From Candidatus Sulfotelmatobacter sp. (GTDB lineage Bacteria; Acidobacteriota; Terriglobia; Terriglobales; Acidobacteriaceae), in NCBI GenBank assembly GCA_030041215.1, contig JASHOH010000007.1:1-41100 (forward strand): DNA of 41,100 nucleotides. Direction: 5' to 3'. The notes under the pieces are model-generated. The model saw only the letters and a program-made list of their open reading frames with translations, was not told the origin of the DNA and did no database searches. Made by a program: the position numbers and the translations under genes. Positions 30,647 to 38,982 of this stretch are shown one piece after another. Position 1 is the first letter of the stretch. Each line of letters begins with the position of its first letter.

Positions 30647-32263
30647 TCAAATGCTCAATGCTTCCCCGCGCCCTTTCCGGCTCAGAACCCAGTCGAAGAT
30701 CGCGCGGGAGACGAAAACGGCGGTAAACAGGTTCGCCAGCAGACCGAAGGTCAGCGTGACCGCGAATCCCTTTACCGGACCAGTACCGAAGATAAACAAG
30801 ATTGCCGCCGAAACGATCGTGGTCACGTGCGTATCGACGATCGTGATCCAGGCGTGGCTGAATCCCTGATCGACCGCCGATGGCGGTGTCTTGCCATTGC
30901 GCAACTCTTCGCGGATGCGTTCAAAAATCAGAACGTTCGAGTCAACGCCCATGCCGACAGTCAGAATCACGCCGGCAATTCCGGGAAGCGTCAGCACGGC
31001 TTCGAAATAGCCCATGAAGCCAAGCAGAATGATCAGGTTCAGCAGCAGCGCGACATCGGCGTTGACTCCGGCTGCCCGGTAATAAATCAGCATGAAAATC
31101 AGAACAGCCGACATGCCGATGACGGCTGCCATCACGCCGTGGCGAATCGAATCGGTGCCGAGCGACGGGCCGACCGTGCGTTCTTCGAGGTACTTGATAC
31201 CGGCCGGCAGCGCGCCGGAGCGCAGGATCATCGACAGATCCTTGGCCTGCTGCTGGGTCATGCTGCCGCCGCTGATGCGGCCCTGGTCGCGGATGGCCTC
31301 GCGGATGTTGGCAACTTCCTGCACTTTGTTATCGAGCACCACGGCCAGGCGGTCGCCAACGTGCGCTGATGTGAAATTGTAGAAGCGCTGCCCGCCTTCG
31401 CCGGTCAGCGTGAACTGCACGTCGGGCTGGCCGTTTTCATCAGTGCTGGGCTGGGCATCGCGCAGGTCTTTGCCCCGAACGGCGGATACTCGCGAAACCA
31501 GGTACCATGCCTGCTGATCGGGAGGCGCGCCGGGAACGGCATGCCCTGGAAGCAGAATCGCATCAGGCGGCAGAACCCCGCCTTTTTCTTGAAGCGCCTG
31601 CTGCTCGCTGGAATAAGGCCCGCCAAGCACCTCCTTGATTTCAAGCATGGCGGTGGATTGCATGATGTCTTTTACGCGGCCGGGGTCGTCGACGCCGGGC
31701 AACTGCACGAGAATCTGATACTGGCCGAGGCCGTGCTCCTGGATGGTTGGCTCGCTCACGCCGAGCTGGTCGATGCGGTTGCGGATGGTTTCAATCGCCT
31801 GCGTCACCGCTTTGTTTTTCAGTTCGGTGAGCATCTGCGGCTTCATCGTCAGAGTGTAGGTATTCTCTGTACCGGAACTGTAGGTGTATTCAGAAAGCCG
31901 TTCGGACAAGATATCGAGCAAGGTCTTGCGGCCCTCAGGCGGCAGGCCCTTGATCACGATTTTGTCGGGCTCATTCTGCGGATCGGGCTGGGAAATATCG
32001 GAAAATGCAACTTTGTTCTTATTGAGCTGCTCTTTGAGCACTTCGATTGCATTCTGCGCGTCGACGTTTACGGCATCGTTGACCTGAACTTGCAGGATCA
32101 GGTGAGTGCCACCGCGCAGATCGAGGCCGAGATGAATGCGGTTGGTCATCGCCTCCAACAGGGTTTTGCCGGATAAGCCCTGCGGGATGCCGAAAATTCC
32201 GAACAGAAAGACGATCAGGGTGGCGATGATGACGATCAATCTCCAGAGCAGATTCTTTTGCAT
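30647..32263 (-). CDS. secD: Protein translocase subunit SecD
   Basis: A 538-residue SecD. It has the first membrane helix (LLWRLIVIIATLIVFLFGIF), the signature LGLDLRGGTHLILQVQV, a large periplasmic P1 domain (RNRIDQLGVSEPTIQEHG, QYQILVQLPGVDDPGRVKDI), and the C-terminal helix block with LTLPGIAGVILTVGMGVDSN followed by VLIFERIREE. Normal in length. Works with SecF and YajC, encoded on either side. ATG 32263 has no strong ribosome-binding site. Confidence 0.96.
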   Translation of the reverse strand: MQKNLLWRLIVIIATLIVFLFGIFGIPQGLSGKTLLEAMTNRIHLGLDLRGGTHLILQVQVNDAVNVDAQNAIEVLKEQLNKNKVAFSDISQPDPQNEPDKIVIKGLPPEGRKTLLDILSERLSEYTYSSGTENTYTLTMKPQMLTELKNKAVTQAIETIRNRIDQLGVSEPTIQEHGLGQYQILVQLPGVDDPGRVKDIMQSTAMLEIKEVLGGPYSSEQQALQEKGGVLPPDAILLPGHAVPGAPPDQQAWYLVSRVSAVRGKDLRDAQPSTDENGQPDVQFTLTGEGGQRFYNFTSAHVGDRLAVVLDNKVQEVANIREAIRDQGRISGGSMTQQQAKDLSMILRSGALPAGIKYLEERTVGPSLGTDSIRHGVMAAVIGMSAVLIFMLIYYRAAGVNADVALLLNLIILLGFMGYFEAVLTLPGIAGVILTVGMGVDSNVLIFERIREELRNGKTPPSAVDQGFSHAWITIVDTHVTTIVSAAILFIFGTGPVKGFAVTLTFGLLANLFTAVFVSRAIFDWVLSRKGRGEALSI

Positions 32264-32312
32264 GATGAAGAAATCTCGACTAACTACGAATTCGTGAACC
32301 TATCCGCGATTC

Positions 32313-32413
32313 ACGGCGTCATTCCGAAGCCCCGCGTCTTCACCAGCGGGGCGACGAATCTCCTAACGAAAAGCTCTTGTGGGAGATCCTTCGCTGCGCC
32401 TGAGGTCCCTCAC
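32313..32413. repeat. Interspersed repeat between yajC and secD
   Basis: Starts GGCGTCATTCCGAAGCCCCG, then TTCACCAGCGGGGCGA, and ends GGAGATCCTTCGCTGCGCC, TGAGGTCCCTC. The copy at 35283-35400 is near-identical over the first 35 bases and shares the GGAGATCCTTCGCT part. Confidence 0.8.
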
Positions 32414-32453
32414 GGATAATGCCCCAAAACTAAAACTGCTCCATAAACCCAAT

Positions 32454-32786
32454 TCAGCTGGCCTTGGCTTTTGCCTCTTCGTCCGTGGTGGTGACTGACA
32501 CAACGGAGGCCTTGGTCACTTCCAGCCGCAAATTGTCGGGCGGCACGCGTAACTGCACGGCGTCATCCTTTATGGAGACGACGGTTCCGCGCAGGCCTCC
32601 GCTGGTGACGACCCTGTCGCCGGTCTTGAGCGCGTCGAGCATGGCCGTCCACTTCTTCTGGCGGCGCTGCTGCGGCAAAATCATGACGAAGTACAAAACC
32701 GCGAACAAAAAAATGAAAGGCAGAGCGCCGGCGAGAAATCCCATGCCGCCACCCGTTGCCTGCATCGCTATTAATTGTGTGTTCAT
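32454..32786 (-). CDS. yajC: Preprotein translocase accessory subunit YajC
   Basis: A 110-residue single-pass membrane protein of the SecDF-YajC complex. The helix is FLAGALPFIFLFAVLYFVMI, followed directly by the signature LPQQRRQKKWTAMLDALKTG and GDRVVTSGGLRGTVVSI. It is the first sec gene after tgt on the minus strand, a widespread tgt-yajC-secD-secF order. It is 190 bases before secD, the gap holding a dispersed repeat. Confidence 0.96.
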   Translation of the reverse strand: MNTQLIAMQATGGGMGFLAGALPFIFLFAVLYFVMILPQQRRQKKWTAMLDALKTGDRVVTSGGLRGTVVSIKDDAVQLRVPPDNLRLEVTKASVVSVTTTDEEAKAKAS

Positions 32787-32963
32787 AGAACACCTGTCTC
32801 TTGCAGCCTGAGCGTTTCATCGCGCCCGCGCAAAAAACCGCCTCCACCCACACTCGCGCCAGCCTGTCTTCTACGACGGGATTTCTGCTCGATTCCGGCC
32901 GGATCGTTCTACCGCTTAAGGCACCGCTCAGGCTTGAATCCGGGGAGGTCCTCCAGGCAGGGT

Positions 32964-34268
32964 CTACGCTTTTGGTCGAGACCAGACACTAGAAACAAAA
33001 CGGGACTCTTCCCCAAGTGAAATAGAATGACGCACACGCCGCATAGTGTCAAGGTAGAAGCTCAGGTTGTGCACGGTGTTCAACACCTGGGCCAATACTT
33101 CATTAGAAGTATAGAGATGCCGCAAATATGCCCGCGAGTAGCGCTGGCAGACGCGACAGGTGCAGTTGGCGTCAAGCGGGTTGGGATCCTGGGCGTAGCG
33201 GGCCTGCTTGATCGAGATTTTTCCTTCCGAAGTGAACAGCAGGCCGTGGCGGGCGGCGCGAGTGGGAAGAACGCAATCCATCATGTCGATGCCGAGGCTA
33301 GCGTATTCGACGATTTCTTCGGGCGTGCCAACGCCCATGAGGTAACGAGGCTTGTCCTTGGGAAGATGCTCGAGCGTGGCTTCGACGATCTCGCGCGTGC
33401 GCTGGCGAGGCTCGCCCACGCTGAGGCCGCCGATGGCATAGCCGGAAAATCCGATCTCGATGGTGCGTTCGGCGGATTCTTTTCTTAGATCGAGTTCCAT
33501 GCCGCCCTGGACGATGCCGAAAAGGGATTGGGTCCGATCAGACCATGTAGGGACAGCTGGCATCGGCTGTCCGGGCGAACCCAAGCTCGCCGGTGCTGAC
33601 CCATAGTTCTCTGCGGAGCTTCGCTCCGCCGGACGGCCCCATTCGGCTCCCCTTTTCTGCGCTCGGGGTCGCTCAGGGCAGGCTTGGGCGGCCGTCCCCA
33701 CATGGTCTGTGGAACTCCACGGCACCTCCCATTTGTGCTCCTCAAAATACTTCTTACTGCGCTCGGCCCAGCGGAGGGTGAGCTCCATCGAAGCTCGCGT
33801 GCGTTCGCGGTCGGCGGGATATTCCGTGCATTCGTCAAACGCCATGATGATGTCAGCGCCGAGACCGACCTGCATAGCGATTGCACTCTCCGGGGTGAAA
33901 AAGTGCGCAGAGCCGTCGAGGTGCGAGCGAAAGGCCACCCCCTCTTCGGTAATTTTGCGCAGATCGCTTAAGCTGAAAACCTGAAAGCCGCCTGAGTCGG
34001 TGAGAATGGCGCGCGGCCATGACATAAAACCATGCAGCCCGCCAAAGCGGCGAACAGTTTCGACTCCGGGGCGCAAATAGAGGTGATAGGTGTTGCCGAG
34101 GAGAATCTGAACGCCGAGTTCTTCGAGAACTTCCTGGGGAACGCCTTTTACGGAAGCGACGGTGCCGACGGGCATGAACACCGGGGTTTCGACTTCACCG
34201 TGGGGAGTGATCAGGCGGCCGGTGCGCGCGGCGCCGGCGCTGGCATCGATTTGAAATTGGATGGACAC
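32964..34268 (-). CDS. tgt: Queuine tRNA-ribosyltransferase with an inserted repeat peptide
   Basis: Exchanges guanine-34 for a queuine precursor in tRNAs with GUN anticodons. Recognised motifs: VETPVFMPVGTVASVKG, LTDSGGFQVFSL with the general acid-base Asp, DIIMAFDEC, LFGIVQGGM, DMMDCVLPTRAARHG with the nucleophilic Asp, and the zinc site CTCRVCQRYSRAYLRHLY. At 434 residues it is about 55 longer than usual. The excess sits at residues about 186-243, between the helix ending FEEHKWEVP and LFGIVQGG, and is encoded by repeat DNA. The frame stays open and every catalytic motif is kept, so the protein is probably active. GTG 34268 gives the family N-terminus (VSIQFQIDASAGAARTGRL); TTG 34286 is an alternative. 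Confidence 0.95.
   Translation of the reverse strand: MSIQFQIDASAGAARTGRLITPHGEVETPVFMPVGTVASVKGVPQEVLEELGVQILLGNTYHLYLRPGVETVRRFGGLHGFMSWPRAILTDSGGFQVFSLSDLRKITEEGVAFRSHLDGSAHFFTPESAIAMQVGLGADIIMAFDECTEYPADRERTRASMELTLRWAERSKKYFEEHKWEVPWSSTDHVGTAAQACPERPRAQKRGAEWGRPAERSSAENYGSAPASLGSPGQPMPAVPTWSDRTQSLFGIVQGGMELDLRKESAERTIEIGFSGYAIGGLSVGEPRQRTREIVEATLEHLPKDKPRYLMGVGTPEEIVEYASLGIDMMDCVLPTRAARHGLLFTSEGKISIKQARYAQDPNPLDANCTCRVCQRYSRAYLRHLYTSNEVLAQVLNTVHNLSFYLDTMRRVRHSISLGEESRFVSSVWSRPKA
33540..33709. repeat. Palindromic repeat element inserted in frame in tgt
   Basis: Bounded by inverted copies of AGACCATGTGGGGACGGCC (minus-strand wording; near-inverted copy starts at about 33538). Inside lies the GCGGAGC-GAA-GCTCCGC hairpin (33613-33629) and GGTCGCTCAGGGCAGGC wording. 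It is read as HVGTAAQACPERPRAQ and WGRPAERSSAE. The same two modules are in mnmG in the same frame. Confidence 0.8.
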
Positions 34269-34313
34269 TGGTGCCGATTGTAGCAATCGGCGGGCATGCG
34301 GATCAGAGTTGCC

Positions 34314-34799
34314 TCATCGCAACAATTCTATGATTTCGCCTCGTGCGGTGCCGTTTTCGATATAGAGCCTGCCCACGGTAACCGGCAGCTTGAACCGCCT
34401 CGACCCCGCGCTGCCCGGGTTGAAGTAGAGAACACCATCGCGCATCTCTTGCTTGGGGATGTGGCTGTGGCCGGAGACTACGACTGAGAATCCGGCGGCT
34501 TTGGGTTTCAGGTCTAACTGGACGAGATCGTGCAAGATGTAGATGGAAATTCCGCCGGCTTCGAGCACTTCTGTTTCGGGCAGTTTGCGCGCCCATGCGC
34601 CTTTATCGATATTGCCGCGGATGGCGGTTACGGAAGCGATTTTCTGGAGCTCTTCGAGAATTTCTGGCGAGCCAACATCCCCCGCGTGAATGATGTGATC
34701 AGAGCCGCGTAGCGCCTCGACCGCTTCAGGGCGCAGCAGCCCATGTGTATCGGAGATGATGCCGATAGTAGTGCTTAGTTGCCGGTTTTCAGTTTTCAG
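34314..34799 (-). CDS. YfcE/MJ0936-type metallophosphodiesterase without a conventional start
   Basis: A calcineurin-like phosphoesterase of about 161 residues. The full fold is present: TTIGIISDTHGLLRPEA (metal Asp-x-His), HIIHAGDVGSPEILEEL, TAIRGNIDKGAW, VVSGHSHIPKQE, and NPGSAGSRRF. In this frame there is no ATG, GTG or TTG between the upstream in-frame stop at 34818-34820 and the IGIISDTHG motif. The best candidate is CTG at 34797-34799, which overlaps the TGA stop of the thioesterase gene as CTGA, a layout like the usual ATGA coupling overlap. The region carries ACTGAAAAC repeat-like DNA that may have replaced the original start. An ATG at 34568 would give only the C-terminal half and cannot be the real start. 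Confidence 0.8.
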   Translation of the reverse strand: MKTENRQLSTTIGIISDTHGLLRPEAVEALRGSDHIIHAGDVGSPEILEELQKIASVTAIRGNIDKGAWARKLPETEVLEAGGISIYILHDLVQLDLKPKAAGFSVVVSGHSHIPKQEMRDGVLYFNPGSAGSRRFKLPVTVGRLYIENGTARGEIIELLR

Positions 34800-35221
34800 C
34801 TTTGCACTCGCGACTCGTTACTCGGGACTGACAACTTTCCCTTCATCTTCTCAAGGAATTTTCCCATGCTGACTACAGCGCGGCTGACGGTGCCCCGGCC
34901 GATTTCCTGCGTGTCATCGCGGGCAGTGACGCGCACGGTATAGAAGCGTCCGTCGAAGGATTCGAGCACGGCTTCAGCATGGATGTGCGCGCCAATGCCG
35001 CTGGCGGCGCGATGTTCTATGTTGATCGAGGTGCCGACGGTGATTTCGTCGCCTTCGCAGTAAGGTTGTAGCGCGGCAAATGCAGCAGTTTCCATGAGGC
35101 GGATCATGTCGGGCGTGGAATAAACAGGCGGAAGCTCGGGATGGTACGCGGTGAGCGTGTGCTTAAACTCGACGGTTTCGTCCGCTTCGCCACGCACGCC
35201 GATGGGGATGGGTTTGGGCAT
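34796..35221 (-). CDS. FlK-like hotdog-fold thioesterase
   Basis: A 141-residue thioesterase-superfamily protein, similar to the fluoroacetyl-CoA thioesterase (FlK) group. Seen: YSTPDMIRLMETAAFAALQPY with the Glu of the hotdog helix, VGTSINIEHRAASGIGAHIH, and a final strand VSMGKFLEKMKGK. The physiological acyl-CoA is unknown. The last ten residues (PSNESRVQS) lie on repeat-like DNA. Its TGA overlaps the putative CTG start of the phosphodiesterase, so both are probably one operon. Confidence 0.86.
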   Translation of the reverse strand: MPKPIPIGVRGEADETVEFKHTLTAYHPELPPVYSTPDMIRLMETAAFAALQPYCEGDEITVGTSINIEHRAASGIGAHIHAEAVLESFDGRFYTVRVTARDDTQEIGRGTVSRAVVSMGKFLEKMKGKLSVPSNESRVQS

Positions 35222-35282
35222 TGGTTAAATGATTGGCTCACCACCGAGGAATGGTGAACATAGAGGACTGCGTCACAACTAC

Positions 35283-35400
35283 GGCGTCATTCCGAAGCCC
35301 CGCGCTTTCACCAGCGGGACAAGGAATCTCCCGCGTCGTGGGCTGTGTGCCAGGAGATCCTTCGCTCCGCTTGAAGGACGGCTGCGCTCAGGATGACGTC
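35283..35400. repeat. Interspersed repeat between thioesterase and CADD-like genes
   Basis: Second copy of the GGCGTCATTCCGAAGCCCCG element (see 32313), continuing with TTCACCAGCGGGAC, GGAGATCCTTCGCTCCGC and GCTGCGCTCAGGATGACG. It occupies most of the 221-base gap. Confidence 0.8.
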
Positions 35401-35442
35401 AGGCAAGCCCGCAATTAACGTCAAAACCGAAGCTGAACTGCA

Positions 35443-36144
35443 TTAGGCCGCACACGCCGTTCGCGCGGTTTCGATTCCATCCAGCGCGCGCCAGAGCATT
35501 TTCGCGGTATCTTCAGCTGCCGCCAACGCTGCGTAGGCTGCGTCAGGATTTGAGGCGATTCTATCCGCTAATTGCTTGCGCCAGACGTTCGCGTGGTAAA
35601 TGTCGGCGCTGGTATGCAGGGTGAAGTAGCCGCAGGTCTTGTCGTCAGCATCGTATAGCTCACGCAGGCCGCGCTCTTTTTCTCTGGCGATGCGCGGCAC
35701 CTGAGATTCGTAGACGTAAAAGGCTGCCAGCGCCTCTTCCGGACTTCCTTCGCTCGCCACGCGGTGAAAATGGCGGACGAGTTCGCGAATTTCGGCCACA
35801 GGCAGGTGCCAGCGCATGTCACGGCGCGCGCCCATGCCTTCGGCAAAATCGAGCCACAGCTCGGAGTGGGGCACGGTATCGGCCCCGGATTCGGCTGAGA
35901 GTCCTTTTTCATCACACATGTTGGCCAGCACGGCGCGGCGCAGATCGCCCTCGTTCAGGCGCAACGCGAGCTCAGCCAGATAAGAGGGAAACGCTTCCAC
36001 ATGATGGTAATAATGACGGGCATACTCGCGCAGGTCGTCACGGGTCAACTCTCCAGCGGCCCACGCCCGGTAAAAAGGATGGGAGAGCAGATCGTATTTC
36101 GCGATCGATGCCTCCAGTTGCTCGAAGAACTGTGCGGTGGTCAT
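35443..36144 (-). CDS. CADD-like haem-oxygenase-fold protein (folate-related)
   Basis: A 233-residue all-helical protein of the TenA/PqqC/CADD superfamily, closest to the CADD (TIGR04305) group. CADD of Chlamydia makes p-aminobenzoate by sacrificing its own Tyr and Lys, so a folate role is plausible (family knowledge). Helices carry SHPFYRAWAAGELTRDDLRE, ARHYYHHVEAFPSYLAELAL, ANMCDEKGL, AAFYVYESQVPRIAREK and FTLHTSADIYHANVWRK, giving the Glu/His residues for a di-metal site. AGGAGG precedes ATG 36144, a strong start; the frame to 36216 is rejected. It stands divergent to mnmG. Confidence 0.85.
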   Translation of the reverse strand: MTTAQFFEQLEASIAKYDLLSHPFYRAWAAGELTRDDLREYARHYYHHVEAFPSYLAELALRLNEGDLRRAVLANMCDEKGLSAESGADTVPHSELWLDFAEGMGARRDMRWHLPVAEIRELVRHFHRVASEGSPEEALAAFYVYESQVPRIAREKERGLRELYDADDKTCGYFTLHTSADIYHANVWRKQLADRIASNPDAAYAALAAAEDTAKMLWRALDGIETARTACAA

Positions 36145-36322
36145 GAGGCCTCCTGGGATTAGGTAACACAGAATACTATAAGCCGGCTCGCAGCGTGGGC
36201 AAGTGACTGGCATCACCCGGTTGGGTGCCGCTGACGTGTTGCAATTCTAAGCAGAATCGCTCCTGCTGTTAAAATGAAAATGATCGTTTCTTGAGCTGAT
36301 GTGACTTTTGCGATCTGTGGGT

Positions 36323-38449
36323 ATGAGGCAGTTTACCGAACAATTTGATGTGGTTGTGGTCGGTGCCGGCCACGCCGGCTGCGAGGCCGCGATGGCTTCC
36401 GCCCGCATGGGTTTGAAGACCGCACTTTACACGCTCAACGTCGATCTGATCGCCCAGATGTCGTGCAATCCGGCCGTGGGAGGCATTGCCAAGGGGCATC
36501 TCGTGCGTGAAGTCGATGCACTCGGCGGCATCATGGGCGAAATCACCGACGCGGTCGGAATCCAATTTCGATTGCTGAACACATCGCGTGGTCCGGCCGT
36601 CTGGTCGCCGCGGGCGCAATGCGACAAGCAAGCGTATCGTCTGAAGATGCGCGAGGTGCTCGAGTCGCAGGCCAATTTGAAGATCAAGCAGGCGGAAGTG
36701 GCGGAGCTGATTGTAGAAAGCGCGCAACATTCGGCACTCAGTACCCGGTCTGAAAGTGGCAATGGCCATGTGGGGACAGCCGCCCCCGGCTGTCCGGCGG
36801 AGCGAAGCTCCGCCGACCGCATAGTGCGGGGCATTCGATTGCGCGACGGTCGCACGGTTAGCGCGCAGGCCGTGATCATCACCACCGGAACATTTCTCAA
36901 CGGGCTGATTCATTGCGGCGAGCAGCAGTATCCGGCTGGACGTTCGGGCGAACCGAATGCCGTGCTGTTGGGAGAGGCCTTGAAGAAGCTCGGCCTGCGC
37001 GGATGCCGGTTGAAGACTGGCACTCCGCCGCGACTCGATGGCCGCACGATTGACTGGTCAAAATTTCCCGTGCAGCCGGGAGACGAAGATCCGACGCCAT
37101 TTAGTTTCCGCACCAAGCGGGTGGCACACCACGACTCGCAATTGCCGTGCTATATCGCCTGGACCACGCCGGAAACGCATCGCATCATCCGGGAGAATGT
37201 GCACCGATCGCCGATGTACAGCGGGCAGATCAAGTCAATTGGGCCGCGGTATTGTCCGTCGATTGAAGACAAGATTGTCAAATTCCCCGACAAGGAAACG
37301 CACCAGCTTTATCTCGAGCCTGAAGGCCGCAACACGCACGAAATTTACGTGAACGGGATGAGCACGTCGCTGCCCGTTGAGGTGCAGCTTGAGATTTTGA
37401 AGTCGATCCCAGGGCTCGATCCGGCCGAGATGCTGCGGCCGGGGTATGCCATCGAATACGACTCGATCGATCCGACGGAGTTGGAGCGCACTCTCGAAAC
37501 CAAAAAGATTGCGGGGCTTTTTCTGGCCGGGCAGATCAATGGAACTTCGGGATACGAGGAAGCTGCTTGCCAGGGAATTATGGCCGGCATTAATGCAGCG
37601 CTGAAGGTAAAGCGGCAGGAGCCGCTCATCCTCGACCGCACCGAAGCTTATACGGCGATTCTGATTGACGATCTCATCTCGAAGGGCACGAACGAACCCT
37701 ATCGCATGTTCACGTCGCGGGCAGAGTTCCGGTTGCATCTGCGCATTGATAATGCTGACCGGCGGCTCACGCCATATGGGAGGCGTGTGGGGTTGATTTC
37801 GGATGAAGCGTGGGGGGATTTTCAAGAAAAGCAGGCGCGATTGAGCGACCTCAAAAAGCTGCTGGAGCGCACCAAGCTCACGTCTGAGTTAATCGACAAC
37901 CTTAAGTCCGACAACCTTAAACGATGTCATTCCTCATCCGCGCAAAGCGCGGGTGGGGAACCTGCTTTCGCCGGAAGCGTAATAGAAGCCGCTATTAGCT
38001 CCTCTCTCGGACAAACCTGCGCTCAGTTGCTCAAGCGTCCTGAAATTATCATCGAGCAGCTGGTTCCGGTGCTAAGAAATGCCGCCGCAGAATTTTTCAA
38101 CCGAAATCGCCCAGCGTCCTCAGCGTCCTCTGCGGTTTTCATTTCTTCGGAGGTTCGCAACGAACTCAAGTCGGTCGAGACTGAGATCAAATACGAAGGC
38201 TACCTGCTACAACAGCAACGCGCGATGGAACGGCTGAAGAAGGCTGAGCAGCGCTCGATTCCCGAGTGGTTCGACTATCGTTCAGTGAGCGGACTCTCGC
38301 GCGAGATGCAGGAAAAGCTCACGCACGTGCAGCCGCGCACGCTGGCGCAGGCTTCGCGCATTCCCGGCGTGACCCCGGCCGCGGTGTCGCTGGTGAATGT
38401 GTTTATCGAAATCCAGGCAAAGCGGCGAGAGCAGGCAGCGGCGTTGTAG
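36323..38449 (+). CDS. mnmG: tRNA uridine-5-carboxymethylaminomethyl modification enzyme MnmG, with three repeat insertions
   Basis: FAD-dependent enzyme that, with MnmE, modifies the wobble uridine of several tRNAs. Motifs: FAD fold [62 protein letters not shown], the [13 protein letters not shown] stretch, and [20 protein letters not shown]. It has 708 residues where about 630 is usual. The excess sits in three places: residues about 133-165 (repeat with [16 protein letters not shown]), about 530-560 ([18 protein letters not shown]), and about 590-609 ([14 protein letters not shown]). All are in frame and in spacer positions, and catalytic parts are intact. ATG 36323 is preferred over TTG 36308. 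Confidence 0.96.
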   Translation: MRQFTEQFDVVVVGAGHAGCEAAMASARMGLKTALYTLNVDLIAQMSCNPAVGGIAKGHLVREVDALGGIMGEITDAVGIQFRLLNTSRGPAVWSPRAQCDKQAYRLKMREVLESQANLKIKQAEVAELIVESAQHSALSTRSESGNGHVGTAAPGCPAERSSADRIVRGIRLRDGRTVSAQAVIITTGTFLNGLIHCGEQQYPAGRSGEPNAVLLGEALKKLGLRGCRLKTGTPPRLDGRTIDWSKFPVQPGDEDPTPFSFRTKRVAHHDSQLPCYIAWTTPETHRIIRENVHRSPMYSGQIKSIGPRYCPSIEDKIVKFPDKETHQLYLEPEGRNTHEIYVNGMSTSLPVEVQLEILKSIPGLDPAEMLRPGYAIEYDSIDPTELERTLETKKIAGLFLAGQINGTSGYEEAACQGIMAGINAALKVKRQEPLILDRTEAYTAILIDDLISKGTNEPYRMFTSRAEFRLHLRIDNADRRLTPYGRRVGLISDEAWGDFQEKQARLSDLKKLLERTKLTSELIDNLKSDNLKRCHSSSAQSAGGEPAFAGSVIEAAISSSLGQTCAQLLKRPEIIIEQLVPVLRNAAAEFFNRNRPASSASSAVFISSEVRNELKSVETEIKYEGYLLQQQRAMERLKKAEQRSIPEWFDYRSVSGLSREMQEKLTHVQPRTLAQASRIPGVTPAAVSLVNVFIEIQAKRREQAAAL
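36730..36817. repeat. Palindromic repeat inserted in frame in mnmG (first insertion)
   Basis: CCATGTGGGGACAGCCGCCC with reverse arm GGCTGTCC (about 36766-36795), then the perfect hairpin CGGCGGAGC-GAA-GCTCCGCCG (36795-36815). Both modules recur in tgt in the same frame. The preceding CGGCACTCAGTACCCGG is also repeat-like. Confidence 0.85.
37921..37976. repeat. Palindromic repeat inserted in mnmG (second insertion)
   Basis: CATTCCTCATCCGCGC-AAA-GCGCGGGTGGGG forms a hairpin of about 10 bp; it is similar to the CCACC/GGTGG palindrome at 10101-10137. It is read through as [17 protein letters not shown]. Confidence 0.65.
38095..38147. repeat. Interspersed repeat in mnmG (third insertion)
   Basis: CCCAGCGTCCTCAGCGTCC then TCTGCGGTTTTCATTTC is the inverted form of the CGCAGAG-type dispersed sequence. 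It encodes the low-complexity peptide [13 protein letters not shown]. Confidence 0.55.
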
Positions 38450-38496
38450 TCATTCGACCCTCTTGCCGTAAGGTCAATGAGCGACGATTTTCGGGA

Positions 38497-38979
38497 CTAC
38501 TGAACATCGACGATCTTGAGCTTGGTGACCTGTCTTACCCAACGGGCCATTCTCTTCTCGTCTGGGATTACGATTCGGTACGGCCCGGCCTTTTCGTCTA
38601 ACGGCTTCCCGTCTTGCAGGAAGGCCAGCACAATCTGTTTTTCGGTAAAATCGGGATCAATCTCAGGAAGAGCGATGACCACTCGATAGCCATCGGCAGC
38701 TTCCACCAACAGACACGATGCCAAGCGCTTGCCTCGCAGCGAATGGCCGGCCTCCACGCCTGCTTTTTCGAGGACAGCCTTCAGCGCCACGCCCTCAAAT
38801 GTGACGGACTTATCCCCGTCGTGAGTAGTAACTTTGACGTGCGGCAGGGCATCGATGTCCGACTTCGCCAACACCGTCTGTTTTCCACCCTCTGTTTCAA
38901 TCGTGAGTTGCTGGCATTGCGATAGTGTGGCACTCAGCAGCAGACCGATCAATCCGTAAAGAAAAATTCGGTTTTTCAT
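38497..38979 (-). CDS. Secreted molybdopterin-binding-domain protein
   Basis: A 160-residue exported protein with a signal peptide (IFLYGLIGLLLSATLSQC, perhaps a lipoprotein with Cys at 22). The mature part matches the oxidoreductase molybdopterin-binding (sulfite-oxidase-like) fold in short form: ALPHVKVTTHDGDKSVTFEGVALKAVLEKAG split over residues 45-75, VEAADGYRVVIALPEID and GPYRIVIPDEKRMARWVRQV. The conserved Cys is ASCLLVEA. Too short for a full Moco enzyme, so it may bind the cofactor without catalysis. It lies three bases downstream of the HTH-TOBE regulator in one operon. Confidence 0.82.
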   Translation of the reverse strand: MKNRIFLYGLIGLLLSATLSQCQQLTIETEGGKQTVLAKSDIDALPHVKVTTHDGDKSVTFEGVALKAVLEKAGVEAGHSLRGKRLASCLLVEAADGYRVVIALPEIDPDFTEKQIVLAFLQDGKPLDEKAGPYRIVIPDEKRMARWVRQVTKLKIVDVQ

Positions 38980-38982
38980 GCT

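Noticed and set aside
29896..30726. Long plus-strand open frame (276 codons) opposite secF/secD
   Set aside because: Antisense shadow of secF and the secD-secF gap; its sequence shows no domain.
3080..38147. Palindromic repeats as a CRISPR array
   Set aside because: Copies are dispersed through genes and gaps, with no regular spacing or unique spacers.
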